A stretch of 44,192 bases of DNA, from positions 1 through 44,192 of IMG/VR virus record IMGVR_UViG_3300020160_000766. One strand, written 5' to 3'. Under the pieces are notes generated by a model. That model made no database searches. It worked only from the letters and a program-made list of their open reading frames with translations, and was not told where the DNA came from. Source of the DNA: a virus. This document shows, piece after piece, positions 15,469 to 23,550 of this stretch; within the stretch, counting starts at the first letter, position 1, and every line of letters starts with the position of its first letter. Both the position numbers and the translations under genes were made by a program.

Positions 15469-16014
15469 ATGAAAAAGACTAATAAACCAAATCCACTTAA
15501 AGTTTTTAATGACAATAAAGCAATGGCTTATAAAAAAGCTGGTGGAGAAATGGCTGCATATAAAAAATCTTTGAAGAAATTTCAAGGTGAGGGTGATAGT
15601 GAAGTTAATATGATGATTAACAAACCAGGATCTACTGGTGGTTATAAAAATTCAAGAAGTATTTTCTCTCCACCTGCAGGAATGAATGCGGCTGCTCTTG
15701 CTCAAGAAATGTCAAAATCAGCATCAAGTTCAAGAAATAATGTAGATATTGCAAATCAACAAGCACTGAATGCAAGATCTGCTGCTACTCAAGGATCTGT
15801 AATAAAACCTTCAGTAGATAGAATAAGACCTGCTTATGAAGAACCTAGACGTGAAATGGGAATGATTAATAGTATGTACCCAACACCAAGTAAATCTTCT
15901 AATACTGTTAAAGGTGTTGTAGCAGGAGAACCGGCTGAATATACTTATGAGCAATTAAAAGCAATGGGTATTCAAAAAAGAGGTGGTGCTGTAAAAACTA
16001 AGAAAAGAAAATAA
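15469..16014 (+). CDS. Basic protein with two GG motifs, end of the small-gene run
   Basis: A 181-residue, probably largely disordered protein rich in Lys, Ser, Ala and Met. It has YKKAGGEMAAYKK near the start (residues 21-33) and ends YTYEQLKAMGIQKRGGAVKT plus a lysine/arginine tail. The YTYEQLKAMGI stretch recalls the C-terminal module of the cargo candidates at 34-41 kb, though the match is weaker. There is no enzyme motif. It is the last of the run of small basic genes, starting two bases after its neighbour and ending three bases before the connector gene. Possible roles are genome-associated or internal head protein; unproven. Confidence 0.7.
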   Translation: MKKTNKPNPLKVFNDNKAMAYKKAGGEMAAYKKSLKKFQGEGDSEVNMMINKPGSTGGYKNSRSIFSPPAGMNAAALAQEMSKSASSSRNNVDIANQQALNARSAATQGSVIKPSVDRIRPAYEEPRREMGMINSMYPTPSKSSNTVKGVVAGEPAEYTYEQLKAMGIQKRGGAVKTKKRK

Positions 16015-16017
16015 GCT

Positions 16018-16716
16018 ATGCTTAATAGTACTCTTACCATAAAGATTAAACAAAGGCTTAACAAGCTAGACAGTCAAGATTATGACAACATAACTTGCTG
16101 GCAGATTGTTGAGGCTTTTAATAAGGCTCAAGTTGAATGGGCCCGTAGACAACTTCATGGTATAAATCTTACTAAAGAAGGTGATGAGGGTTCAACAAGA
16201 AGAAAAGATGACATGCAGATATTGCTTGAAACATTTGATCTTAATGTAGCTGACAAAGAATATTACTACACAGCTCCACTACCTGAAGATTATCTTCAGT
16301 GGAAAAGAGTTGATGTTCTCAGTAAAAAGGGTTGTTGTGAAAAAAGACCTATGGTAGTTTATCTTGCTGAAGAAGGAAACTTAAGAGAACTACTTAGAGA
16401 TAAATCAAAGCAACCAAATTTTGAATGGGGTGAAACCTTTGCTACATTAAAAGGCGGGAATGCAAACATTTACACTAATGAGGAGTTTGATATTGAGGAA
16501 GCTGACCTTATTTACTATAGACAGCCAATTAAGATACAAATCAATGGTTGTGTAGACCCTTATACAAACCTTGCTTCTACTGCAGAAGTACAGTGTGAGT
16601 TTAAGGATGATATAATTGAATTAATAATTGATGAGGCAGCTAGTATACTTGCTGGAGATATTGAGTCAGGAAACCAATTCTCTAGAGGTACAGAAGGTGC
16701 TGAACGTAACAACTAA
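16018..16716 (+). CDS. Probable head-tail connector / adaptor protein
   Basis: A 232-residue protein with an N-terminal helix bundle (IKIKQRLNKLDSQDYDNITC, then VEAFNKAQVEWARRQLHG), a beta-rich middle with PEDYLQWKRVDVLSKKGCC, and a C-terminal helix containing DIIELIIDEAASILAGDIES. That final helix, ending with N-Q and R-rich residues, is typical of proteins sitting below the portal (adaptor, or P22 gp4-like accessory proteins). Position after head genes and before tail genes agrees. It carries several cysteines. The family is inferred from pattern and context; a minor tail protein is the alternative. Confidence 0.65.
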   Translation: MLNSTLTIKIKQRLNKLDSQDYDNITCWQIVEAFNKAQVEWARRQLHGINLTKEGDEGSTRRKDDMQILLETFDLNVADKEYYYTAPLPEDYLQWKRVDVLSKKGCCEKRPMVVYLAEEGNLRELLRDKSKQPNFEWGETFATLKGGNANIYTNEEFDIEEADLIYYRQPIKIQINGCVDPYTNLASTAEVQCEFKDDIIELIIDEAASILAGDIESGNQFSRGTEGAERNN

Positions 16717-16721
16717 TAGTA

Positions 16722-17174
16722 ATGGAAAAACCTAGAATGCTTAAGAGAGAGGCTGCATCAAATGCATCTTATGCAACTGCACCGGCAGGAGCAAATTGTG
16801 ATACAATGACAGCAGCTTGTGTATCTGAATTAATGAATGGTGCAACTAGCTTTCATAAGCTACATTTAAAAGTACAAGGTACTGGATCTTATGCTGCACA
16901 CAAAGCACTTAATGATTTATATGATGCATTGCCTGGACATGCTGATGATTTAGCAGAAGGATATCAAGGAGCATCAAGTAAACTTCTTACATATGCAGAA
17001 GTGGCACCAAGAAAACTAGAATCAGTAGCAGATGCTATATCATATTTAAATGATATGACTGCAATGGTAAATGGTTTACAATCTAAAATGCCTTACTCAG
17101 AACTGGTAAATTCATTAGATACTGTTAAGGACACAATTAACTCAGCAAGATATAAACTAACTTTCTTGAAATAA
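16722..17174 (+). CDS. Dps/ferritin-like protein with ferroxidase ligands
   Basis: This 150-residue, mainly helical protein carries His48, His60, Asp75 and Glu79. Their spacing (12, 15 and 4) is exactly that of the ferroxidase ligands of Dps (His31, His43, Asp58, Glu62 in Listeria Dps; His51, His63, Asp78, Glu82 in E. coli). The fifth ligand position (Asp47 in Listeria) is Asn64 here. The surrounding pattern FHKLHLKVQGTGSYAAHKAL also fits the first helices of the Dps four-helix bundle. Related phage ferritin-like proteins of unknown function exist. Dps proteins bind iron and DNA and protect DNA; whether this one is in virions is unknown. It lies at the end of a unit, before a promoter candidate. 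Confidence 0.72.
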   Translation: MEKPRMLKREAASNASYATAPAGANCDTMTAACVSELMNGATSFHKLHLKVQGTGSYAAHKALNDLYDALPGHADDLAEGYQGASSKLLTYAEVAPRKLESVADAISYLNDMTAMVNGLQSKMPYSELVNSLDTVKDTINSARYKLTFLK

Positions 17175-17175
17175 A

Positions 17176-17206
17176 TTTTGTTATTTCAAAAAGATTTAGT
17201 ATATTA
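17176..17206 (+). promoter_or_regulatory. Putative promoter for the 451-residue structural gene
   Basis: TTTTG at 17176-17180 and GTATATTA at 17199-17206 lie in the 66-base gap before the next gene. The arrangement resembles a Bacteroidota -33/-7 pair, although the second element lacks the usual TTTG ending. An A-rich leader follows to the ATG at 17241. Confidence 0.55.
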
Positions 17207-17240
17207 TAGTGTATATATTTATTAACTAAAACAAAAAACA

Positions 17241-18596
17241 ATGTCTTATTTTAATCATGCCTTTAGAAAGGTCTTTGTAGCTACAAATGGCATTTCTCCA
17301 TTGACAGGGGTTCAATTAGGTACTTCAGTTGCAAATACTTTGCCTGCTGGGGAAATTACCTTTATTAATCCTAACAATTTTCAAGTTACTCCACAACCAT
17401 CTGCTAACTTATCAGACTGCTGTGAATTAATTTTAGCTTCTGGATCATTAATGCAGAATGACAAAATTGGTCCTTTTGCTGGTGGTTACTTAGAGTCTAA
17501 CAAATCTAAAACAATCAAAGCTAAGTATGTTAGCAAGTTGTATTATGCATCTGCTAATGATGCTCAAAGATATGTTACTCACGTTGGTACTACTCCTTGG
17601 ACAGTTGCAAATCCACCTTCAAGCTCTAATCCAGGAGAAACTGCTGGGGATTGTTGTAAGCCATTCTTGTGTGGTGAGACTTATTATCTACGTTTAGATG
17701 TTAAGGGTTCTCCTGCAATGAGATTGTTGAATCACAACTCTTATTTAACTCTTGAAGCTTATACTGGATGTTGTCCAGATTCTCCAGATGATCCCGCTAT
17801 TGCACCTGTATCAACTGATCCAGTATTAGTTTACATTCAGTGGGCTAATCAAATCTTGAACTCTCCATTGATGAATGGATTTGTTTATCCAGTTGTTATT
17901 GATGATGCATTAGATGCTTGGTATCCTCCAGGAACTCCTGCTGCTACTGTAGCTGCATTGGGTGGTGTTGGTACTTGGGATAATTATGTATCTCCAATTG
18001 TTCCATCTTTTGATGGTTTATGTGGTGGTCTTGTATTAAATGGTGCATACTATGAAACAAGATTTGATAACTGTACATTCCAAGTTTCTGACTTCTATGA
18101 AGTAGAGCCTTTGAGAATCTATGCTTCTGAAGTAGACTTAACTGGTTCTCCATGTGAATTCCAAACACTTTGTGTTGGTGTAGAATGTTATGGCCGTCAA
18201 GTAAATGGTCTTGGTGAAACTGTAGTGAGAGATGTAATTCTTTCTGAATCTTACAGACAAAACCATTTTGCTACTGACTTCCGTATCAGAGAGATCACTC
18301 AAGGATATGACTTGTTAAATGCAGCTGGTGTATCTAGAGATGGTCTTTATGACAGAATCTATTTACAACACAATGTACCTAGAATGTACAATCCAACTGG
18401 AACATTTGACAATGATCAATACTTGTTAGAGATTGTTATTCCTACAACAGGTGGTGCTCCATTATTAAGTCCTATCTGGGTTGAATTAACTAAATGGTTA
18501 GATTTATGTGGATCAGGATGTCAAGTTCTTGATACTCCTGTAGGAGAGCCATGTGCACCATATTTGGTTCCAATCCCTGCGGATGAAGGATTATAA
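17241..18596 (+). CDS. Probable abundant virion structural protein
   Basis: A 451-residue protein with cysteine pairs (DCCELIL, DCCKPFL, GCCPDS), mixed beta-rich sequence, and no membrane segment or enzymatic motif. The gene has its own promoter candidate and an intrinsic terminator directly behind, so it is probably monocistronic. Its codon choice is similar to the capsid gene in using many C-ending codons. Together these suggest a high-copy virion protein, such as a major head decoration, a tail-tube or a collar protein. I do not recognise the family well enough to choose. The many cysteines are shared with the fibre genes that follow. Confidence 0.65.
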   Translation: MSYFNHAFRKVFVATNGISPLTGVQLGTSVANTLPAGEITFINPNNFQVTPQPSANLSDCCELILASGSLMQNDKIGPFAGGYLESNKSKTIKAKYVSKLYYASANDAQRYVTHVGTTPWTVANPPSSSNPGETAGDCCKPFLCGETYYLRLDVKGSPAMRLLNHNSYLTLEAYTGCCPDSPDDPAIAPVSTDPVLVYIQWANQILNSPLMNGFVYPVVIDDALDAWYPPGTPAATVAALGGVGTWDNYVSPIVPSFDGLCGGLVLNGAYYETRFDNCTFQVSDFYEVEPLRIYASEVDLTGSPCEFQTLCVGVECYGRQVNGLGETVVRDVILSESYRQNHFATDFRIREITQGYDLLNAAGVSRDGLYDRIYLQHNVPRMYNPTGTFDNDQYLLEIVIPTTGGAPLLSPIWVELTKWLDLCGSGCQVLDTPVGEPCAPYLVPIPADEGL

Positions 18597-18617
18597 TTAA
18601 AGTTGTAAAACTCATAT

Positions 18618-18656
18618 AAAGGAGAGTGAGAGTATAATTTCTCCTCTCCTTTTTTT
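18618..18656 (+). terminator. Intrinsic terminator after the 451-residue structural gene
   Basis: AAAGGAGAG pairs with CTCTCCTTT across a 17-base loop that can itself pair internally (GAGAG near TTCTC), followed by a T run. It separates the structural gene from the fibre region. Confidence 0.85.
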
Positions 18657-18668
18657 ATATATAAGCAT

Positions 18669-19211
18669 ATGGCAAATCATGTATTAAGTTTAGAGATCCC
18701 AACAGTAACAAATTCTTGTGTATTCAAGATATTTGATACAAGTGTATATTCTCCATTGGTAGGTATATTTAGACCTACTTTATTTGTTACAGTGCCGGGA
18801 TTTAATTGTGCTACAGAAATTAGATTTGAACCAGAATCTAGTCCTACATATACTGCATGTAGTTTTGAAATACAAACTGAAAATTGTGAAAGTTCATTTG
18901 CAGCATTGCCTGATGGAATATATGTAATTAAGTATGCAATTGATCCGGAATGTAAAGTCTATGTAGAATATAATCACCTTAGAATCACATGTGCTTTAAA
19001 TCACTATGAAAAAATTCTTTGTGATATAGATGCTGCAGATTGTGATCCTCCAGCTAAAGTAAAAGAAAAGCTAAGAGAGCTTAGATTAATTAAAATGTAT
19101 ATAGAAGCTGCAAAAGCTAAAGTTGAAGTATGTCATAAAAGTCAAGAAGGAATGACATTATTTAACTATGCAGTCAAACTTTTAAATAAATTTGATTGTA
19201 GAAATTGTTAA
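18669..19211 (+). CDS. Conserved tail-region protein of unknown function
   Basis: A 180-residue protein in two parts. Residues 1-115 are beta-rich with an immunoglobulin-like feel (ATEIRFEPESSPTYTACSFE, then LPDGIYVIKYAIDPECKVYV). Residues 120-180 form a helical hairpin (LRELRLIKMYIEAAKAKVEV, then NYAVKLLNKFDCRNC) ending with cysteines. I recall the LP.G.Y.I.Y...P plus a C-terminal helical hairpin design from proteins next to fibre genes in Bacteroidota phages. The role is unknown; a fibre-attachment or chaperone function is possible. It starts 13 bases after the terminator T run. Confidence 0.7.
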   Translation: MANHVLSLEIPTVTNSCVFKIFDTSVYSPLVGIFRPTLFVTVPGFNCATEIRFEPESSPTYTACSFEIQTENCESSFAALPDGIYVIKYAIDPECKVYVEYNHLRITCALNHYEKILCDIDAADCDPPAKVKEKLRELRLIKMYIEAAKAKVEVCHKSQEGMTLFNYAVKLLNKFDCRNC

Positions 19212-19229
19212 TCATTAAAAACCAACAAA

Positions 19230-19430
19230 ATGAGTGTATGTCCTAACTGTTCAAAAAAATTATCTTGTGGATGTCAAAGAAGAACTGCTTCAAATGGTAA
19301 GGCTGTTTGTAGTGGTTGTTTGCAATCTTATGAGAGAGGTTTAAAACCAGAACCAAAGACAATAAATGAACCCAAACTAAATACTTGGGGTAAAGACAGA
19401 TATAAAAATTTACATAAGTTTATTAAGTAA
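19230..19430 (+). CDS. Small zinc-finger-like protein
   Basis: A 66-residue protein with Cys4, Cys7, Cys13, Cys15, Cys27 and Cys30 (CPNCSKKLSCGCQRRTAS, later CSGCLQSYE), enough for one or two zinc sites. The rest is basic and ends YKNLHKFIK. I recall very similar short proteins beside fibre genes in Bacteroidota phages but know no function. It has an ACCAACAAA leader, and its last base is the first base of the giant fibre gene (TAATGG), so the two are likely co-translated. Confidence 0.75.
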   Translation: MSVCPNCSKKLSCGCQRRTASNGKAVCSGCLQSYERGLKPEPKTINEPKLNTWGKDRYKNLHKFIK

Positions 19431-22400
19431 TGGCAAATGTTACGGCTATATCAGCAGAAGCAACAACAGCATATTTAAGATTTGTTGAATGTTGTACAGG
19501 TGTTGAAATATTTTTCAGAGGTTCACTACCAATAATCAATGGTGCAGTATATTCATATGAAGGTACTTCTTCATATCCAGGTACAGGAGGTGAATTAAAA
19601 ACTGGTAAGTGTTATAGTGTATTTCAAGAATATACTTCAGGTACTATAACATATCCTGGAGCACCAACAATGCCGGTATTAAGTCCTAAGCAGGGTTGTT
19701 TAGATGGAAAATGTCCTTCATGTAATCCACCTCAACCATGTCCATGTCCAGTAGGATTTGAATTTATAGAAGGAGAGTGTGTAAAAATTACTACGGTAGC
19801 AGCTAACTATTCTGGTCAGTTGATCCAACTTCAAGCTGGTGATACATCACGTTACTATTGTGACTCAGGTTTAAGACTATATCCTGATATTACTGCAATG
19901 ACTTGGCCAATATATGGTTATGGTTCAAGTAATGCATTATATACTTTAAATCAGAATAATGGTGCAGGACCTGTAGTAATTCCAATTGCTAATGTTCAGA
20001 ATGAAGTATGGGGTAAAGGAACAGCACCTTGTTCAACAGTAACAAATACGTTATGTCCTGCAGGAACATGCGGAGGCAGATTAAATATAGCTGGTGTTGG
20101 TGCTCCTTCTTTTCCTGCAAATCAAGAACTAGCATTTGAATTTTGTATTGAAGTTGAAGGTCCTGAAACAAAACAATACATGTTAGGTATTGCAGGAGAT
20201 AACTATGTAAAATTTTATATAGATGGAAACCTTGCAGTATTTTTAAATATTCCTAGCGGAAGTGTAACAACACCATTTAGACATTGGCATACATTTCCTA
20301 TAACTTTAACTCCAGGTACACATACTATTAAATTAGCAGGTCTTAATAATGCAGCTGGAACAGACTTTGCATTTGCTGCAGAAATTTATGATACAACATC
20401 ATCATACTTTCAAGCAAATCTAATGGCACCAGCTATATCTGCTGGAAACTGCGGAACCTCACCTGCACAACTTGAACCATTTATTCTTTTCTCTACTAGA
20501 GATATGGTAGGTCAATCTGTAGCTAATCCAAATCAACCTGGTACATGGAGTTGTCCGGATGGTGGAGAAGTTGACTTTTGTAATGGTACACCTAGTTGTA
20601 CATCAGTAGAAAAAATAACATTAACATGTGCATGTTATTTAATTATACCCTGTGATGGTTCACCTACATTTATTTCTAACAATGATGAATTTGAACCATA
20701 TGTTGATGGTTTTATTACTGTTGATAGTAAAGAATATACAGGATGTGCTTACATAGTTAAGTTAGATGATAATGAATGTTTAGAATCTATTGATGCATTT
20801 CCTGATCCAGATCTTCCATGTGATTGTGACTTAAAATGTTACTATGTATCAAATACCAACGGCTTCCTTTATGTAGATAACAACAATGAATTGGTAGAAG
20901 TAACTACTATACAAAACAAACCCTACATTAAGATATGTTCTAAGATATATCCTTTAGTTGAGAATGATTCTCAAAACTATACTATTATTGAATTAGGAGC
21001 TTGTACAGTTGAGAATGACGAGGCTAAATGTTCTACACTATGTTTTAAACTTACTAACTGTGAAAACAGAGATGTAGTAATTTATAGTAATTCAGATTCA
21101 CTTTTACCATATACTTTTGGTACTAATAATATTGTAAGAATAATTGGTAAAGATGGTTGTTGGGAAGTAAGTTTATCAGAGGGAAATTGTGATTGTTTAA
21201 TAGTTGATGTGACTAGTCTTAATCCTAGTTTCTTTACTCCATTTACAGCAACTGCAAATTCTATTGGTACTTATAATGGAGATACTCTATATAGTTTTGT
21301 TAATGATGGTACTACATATTACATATGGAAAAATGAACAAGATCAATGGGTTTTTTCATATGATGCTTATGGAGATTCTAATCCTTTAGTTAAGTATGTA
21401 GCAATTACAAGTGAAACTCCAGAAACATGTCCTAGATCTAGTGATGGGTTAATCAATTGGCTACCAAGAATAGAAGGTGTATCAACTCTAACTAGTAAAT
21501 GCCCAGCAGAATGTGATTGTCCTATAGATGTTACAGTGTCATCAAGTTTTAAAACTTGTGAAGACTGTATAGGATATATTGCTTACAAACTAACTTCTTG
21601 TGATAATAATGATGTAATATATACATTATTAAATTTAGAAGCCTACATAGGTCAAGTAGTTAAACTTGATTGTGGATGTTATAAAGTAGAGCAGATTAAT
21701 TATCTTCCACCAAACCCTCAGATAATTAAATTAGAGGATGTTTATACAAACTGTTTAGAATGTAGTAGAACATATTGGAAGTTAGTAGACTGTTTAGAGG
21801 AAGCTGACCCAATCATTACTTATACTGATTTAACAGGTTACGTTGGTAAGACTGTTAAAATTAAAGATTGTAATGAGTGTTGGAACATTGAACAAACTAA
21901 TGAACATATAGGAGCTATTCCAGTATTAGTTATAGAAGAATATGTAGATTGTGAAGATTGTGGAACTAATCTTCCATGTATATGTAGTACTATTACAAAC
22001 TATAGTGAAGAAGTAAAAACCTATACCTATTTAAGTTGTGATAAAGAATATGAAACAATTACTCTACAGCCTCATGAGAAAAGTGATAGAGTTTGTGTTT
22101 TAGGATGGGTTCCTAATAGAAACTGCTGTTTAGAGTCAACATATACAATAACCGATGGAGAAATAACACAAGAATATAATTGGCAGTTTGAGGCTATAGA
22201 TGAAGTAATTAATGGTAAACCTGTATATATTACTTATATCAATTATGTAGATGACTATAGCAAGTATACAGCTTATAAATTATTTTATCAACCAGATGGT
22301 TGTTGGTATGCTGTTGGAGTATCAACAGGTACTTTTGAGGGTTATATTGCAGTTCATAAACTATGTACAACAAGTGATTGTCCTATAGGAGTATGGGAAA

Positions 22401-23524
22401 GATTTGATTGTGGTGTTGTATGCTTTAGAATTACTACTTGTCCAGTTAACCGACAATGTGTAACAATCAATGTTTCTTTTGTTTTTGCTTACTATGATCA
22501 AAATAATAATCCAGTTTATCTTGCTTCACCAAGTTATGCTATTGGAGAACAATATCAATTATCATATAATGTATCTTTAAGTAGATGGGAAATTATTGAT
22601 CTAATAAATAATGATGAGGTAATTGCATATAAAGAATCAGATAGTAGTACATGTCCAACTGATGGTGTGTTTTATAAACAATGGCCTTCACTTTCAGATA
22701 CTGTTACTGTATCACCTATACCATGTAAAATAGACAGAATTGATACAACTTTTGAGACTAGAGGTTGTGGAGAAAACTGTGATTGTATAAACATGAATCT
22801 TTATACCATTAATGATCCAATTCTTCAGTTTATACTTGAACCTACAGGGGAAACTTTTAATGGTAAACCAACATATCAAGTTTATACAGATGAAGGTGAG
22901 ATGTATGTTTATTTTGATTCAACAGATAATAAATGGTATGCATATTTCTTTGACTATGATTTAGTATTTTTAGAGATCCCATTTAACTCAGAATATCCAA
23001 ATTGCCCTATAGGAGATTGGATTGCTATTGAACCATTTACTCCAGATAATTTACCAATTTATCAAAAAGAATTAAATGCAGATAAGGCTGCAGCACCTAT
23101 TAATGAAAACCCATTTTCTAGTGCTACAACAGAATATTGTACAACTGGAACATCTTCACAAATAGAAGATCCAAATGATGATCCGTTTGCATATATTCAA
23201 TTCTTTGGTGAATGTCAACATGGTGTCTGTCTTCCTCCAACATTTAAAAATAATAGAACTGTAAAACCTGGATACAATACTCCAAATTGTAATCCTGATG
23301 AATATGATAAAATAACTTGTAGATTCTCACAAGTAATGTATAAAGTTGTTTTAGAAAAAAGATATGGAATCACAAACTGCTGTCCAGATGAAGATGAGAA
23401 GTGGTTACTTAAAAAAGAGTTGATTGATATACAAGCATTGAAGGATCCAAATTATAAATGTCCATCTTGCCCATGCGCGTGTAACTCAGGAAAATCATAT
23501 TCTTCTTGCAATTGTGGAAATTAA
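19430..23524 (+). CDS. Giant cysteine-rich tail fibre / adhesin
   Basis: A 1364-residue protein with dozens of cysteines. Residues 1-120 contain TGKCYSV and CPVGFEFIEGECV-like disulfide loops. Residues about 125-335 form a beta-sandwich resembling PA14/lectin-type carbohydrate-binding domains (YMLGIAGDNYVKFYIDG, TLTPGTHTIKLAG). The rest alternates two repeat families. One reads K-L-x-x-C...Y-G-x-x-V-K...C-W...C-x-x-C (three units); the other begins N-G-x-P-x-Y and ends S-x-C-P-x-G-x-W (four units). Such modular, disulfide-rich proteins suit host-surface recognition outside the cell. There is no signal peptide, so it would be assembled into virions in the cytoplasm. Followed by a promoter candidate. 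Confidence 0.75.
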   Translation: MANVTAISAEATTAYLRFVECCTGVEIFFRGSLPIINGAVYSYEGTSSYPGTGGELKTGKCYSVFQEYTSGTITYPGAPTMPVLSPKQGCLDGKCPSCNPPQPCPCPVGFEFIEGECVKITTVAANYSGQLIQLQAGDTSRYYCDSGLRLYPDITAMTWPIYGYGSSNALYTLNQNNGAGPVVIPIANVQNEVWGKGTAPCSTVTNTLCPAGTCGGRLNIAGVGAPSFPANQELAFEFCIEVEGPETKQYMLGIAGDNYVKFYIDGNLAVFLNIPSGSVTTPFRHWHTFPITLTPGTHTIKLAGLNNAAGTDFAFAAEIYDTTSSYFQANLMAPAISAGNCGTSPAQLEPFILFSTRDMVGQSVANPNQPGTWSCPDGGEVDFCNGTPSCTSVEKITLTCACYLIIPCDGSPTFISNNDEFEPYVDGFITVDSKEYTGCAYIVKLDDNECLESIDAFPDPDLPCDCDLKCYYVSNTNGFLYVDNNNELVEVTTIQNKPYIKICSKIYPLVENDSQNYTIIELGACTVENDEAKCSTLCFKLTNCENRDVVIYSNSDSLLPYTFGTNNIVRIIGKDGCWEVSLSEGNCDCLIVDVTSLNPSFFTPFTATANSIGTYNGDTLYSFVNDGTTYYIWKNEQDQWVFSYDAYGDSNPLVKYVAITSETPETCPRSSDGLINWLPRIEGVSTLTSKCPAECDCPIDVTVSSSFKTCEDCIGYIAYKLTSCDNNDVIYTLLNLEAYIGQVVKLDCGCYKVEQINYLPPNPQIIKLEDVYTNCLECSRTYWKLVDCLEEADPIITYTDLTGYVGKTVKIKDCNECWNIEQTNEHIGAIPVLVIEEYVDCEDCGTNLPCICSTITNYSEEVKTYTYLSCDKEYETITLQPHEKSDRVCVLGWVPNRNCCLESTYTITDGEITQEYNWQFEAIDEVINGKPVYITYINYVDDYSKYTAYKLFYQPDGCWYAVGVSTGTFEGYIAVHKLCTTSDCPIGVWERFDCGVVCFRITTCPVNRQCVTINVSFVFAYYDQNNNPVYLASPSYAIGEQYQLSYNVSLSRWEIIDLINNDEVIAYKESDSSTCPTDGVFYKQWPSLSDTVTVSPIPCKIDRIDTTFETRGCGENCDCINMNLYTINDPILQFILEPTGETFNGKPTYQVYTDEGEMYVYFDSTDNKWYAYFFDYDLVFLEIPFNSEYPNCPIGDWIAIEPFTPDNLPIYQKELNADKAAAPINENPFSSATTEYCTTGTSSQIEDPNDDPFAYIQFFGECQHGVCLPPTFKNNRTVKPGYNTPNCNPDEYDKITCRFSQVMYKVVLEKRYGITNCCPDEDEKWLLKKELIDIQALKDPNYKCPSCPCACNSGKSYSSCNCGN

Positions 23525-23527
23525 TTT

Positions 23528-23535
23528 GTATATTA
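23528..23535 (+). promoter_or_regulatory. GTATATTA motif before fibre gene
   Basis: The GTATATTA octamer lies directly after the giant fibre stop codon and 15 bases before the next start at 23551. It is a promoter candidate by its recurrence in intergenic positions; no clear upstream element can be separated from the coding end. Confidence 0.35.
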
Positions 23536-23550
23536 TAAATAGATAAAAGT

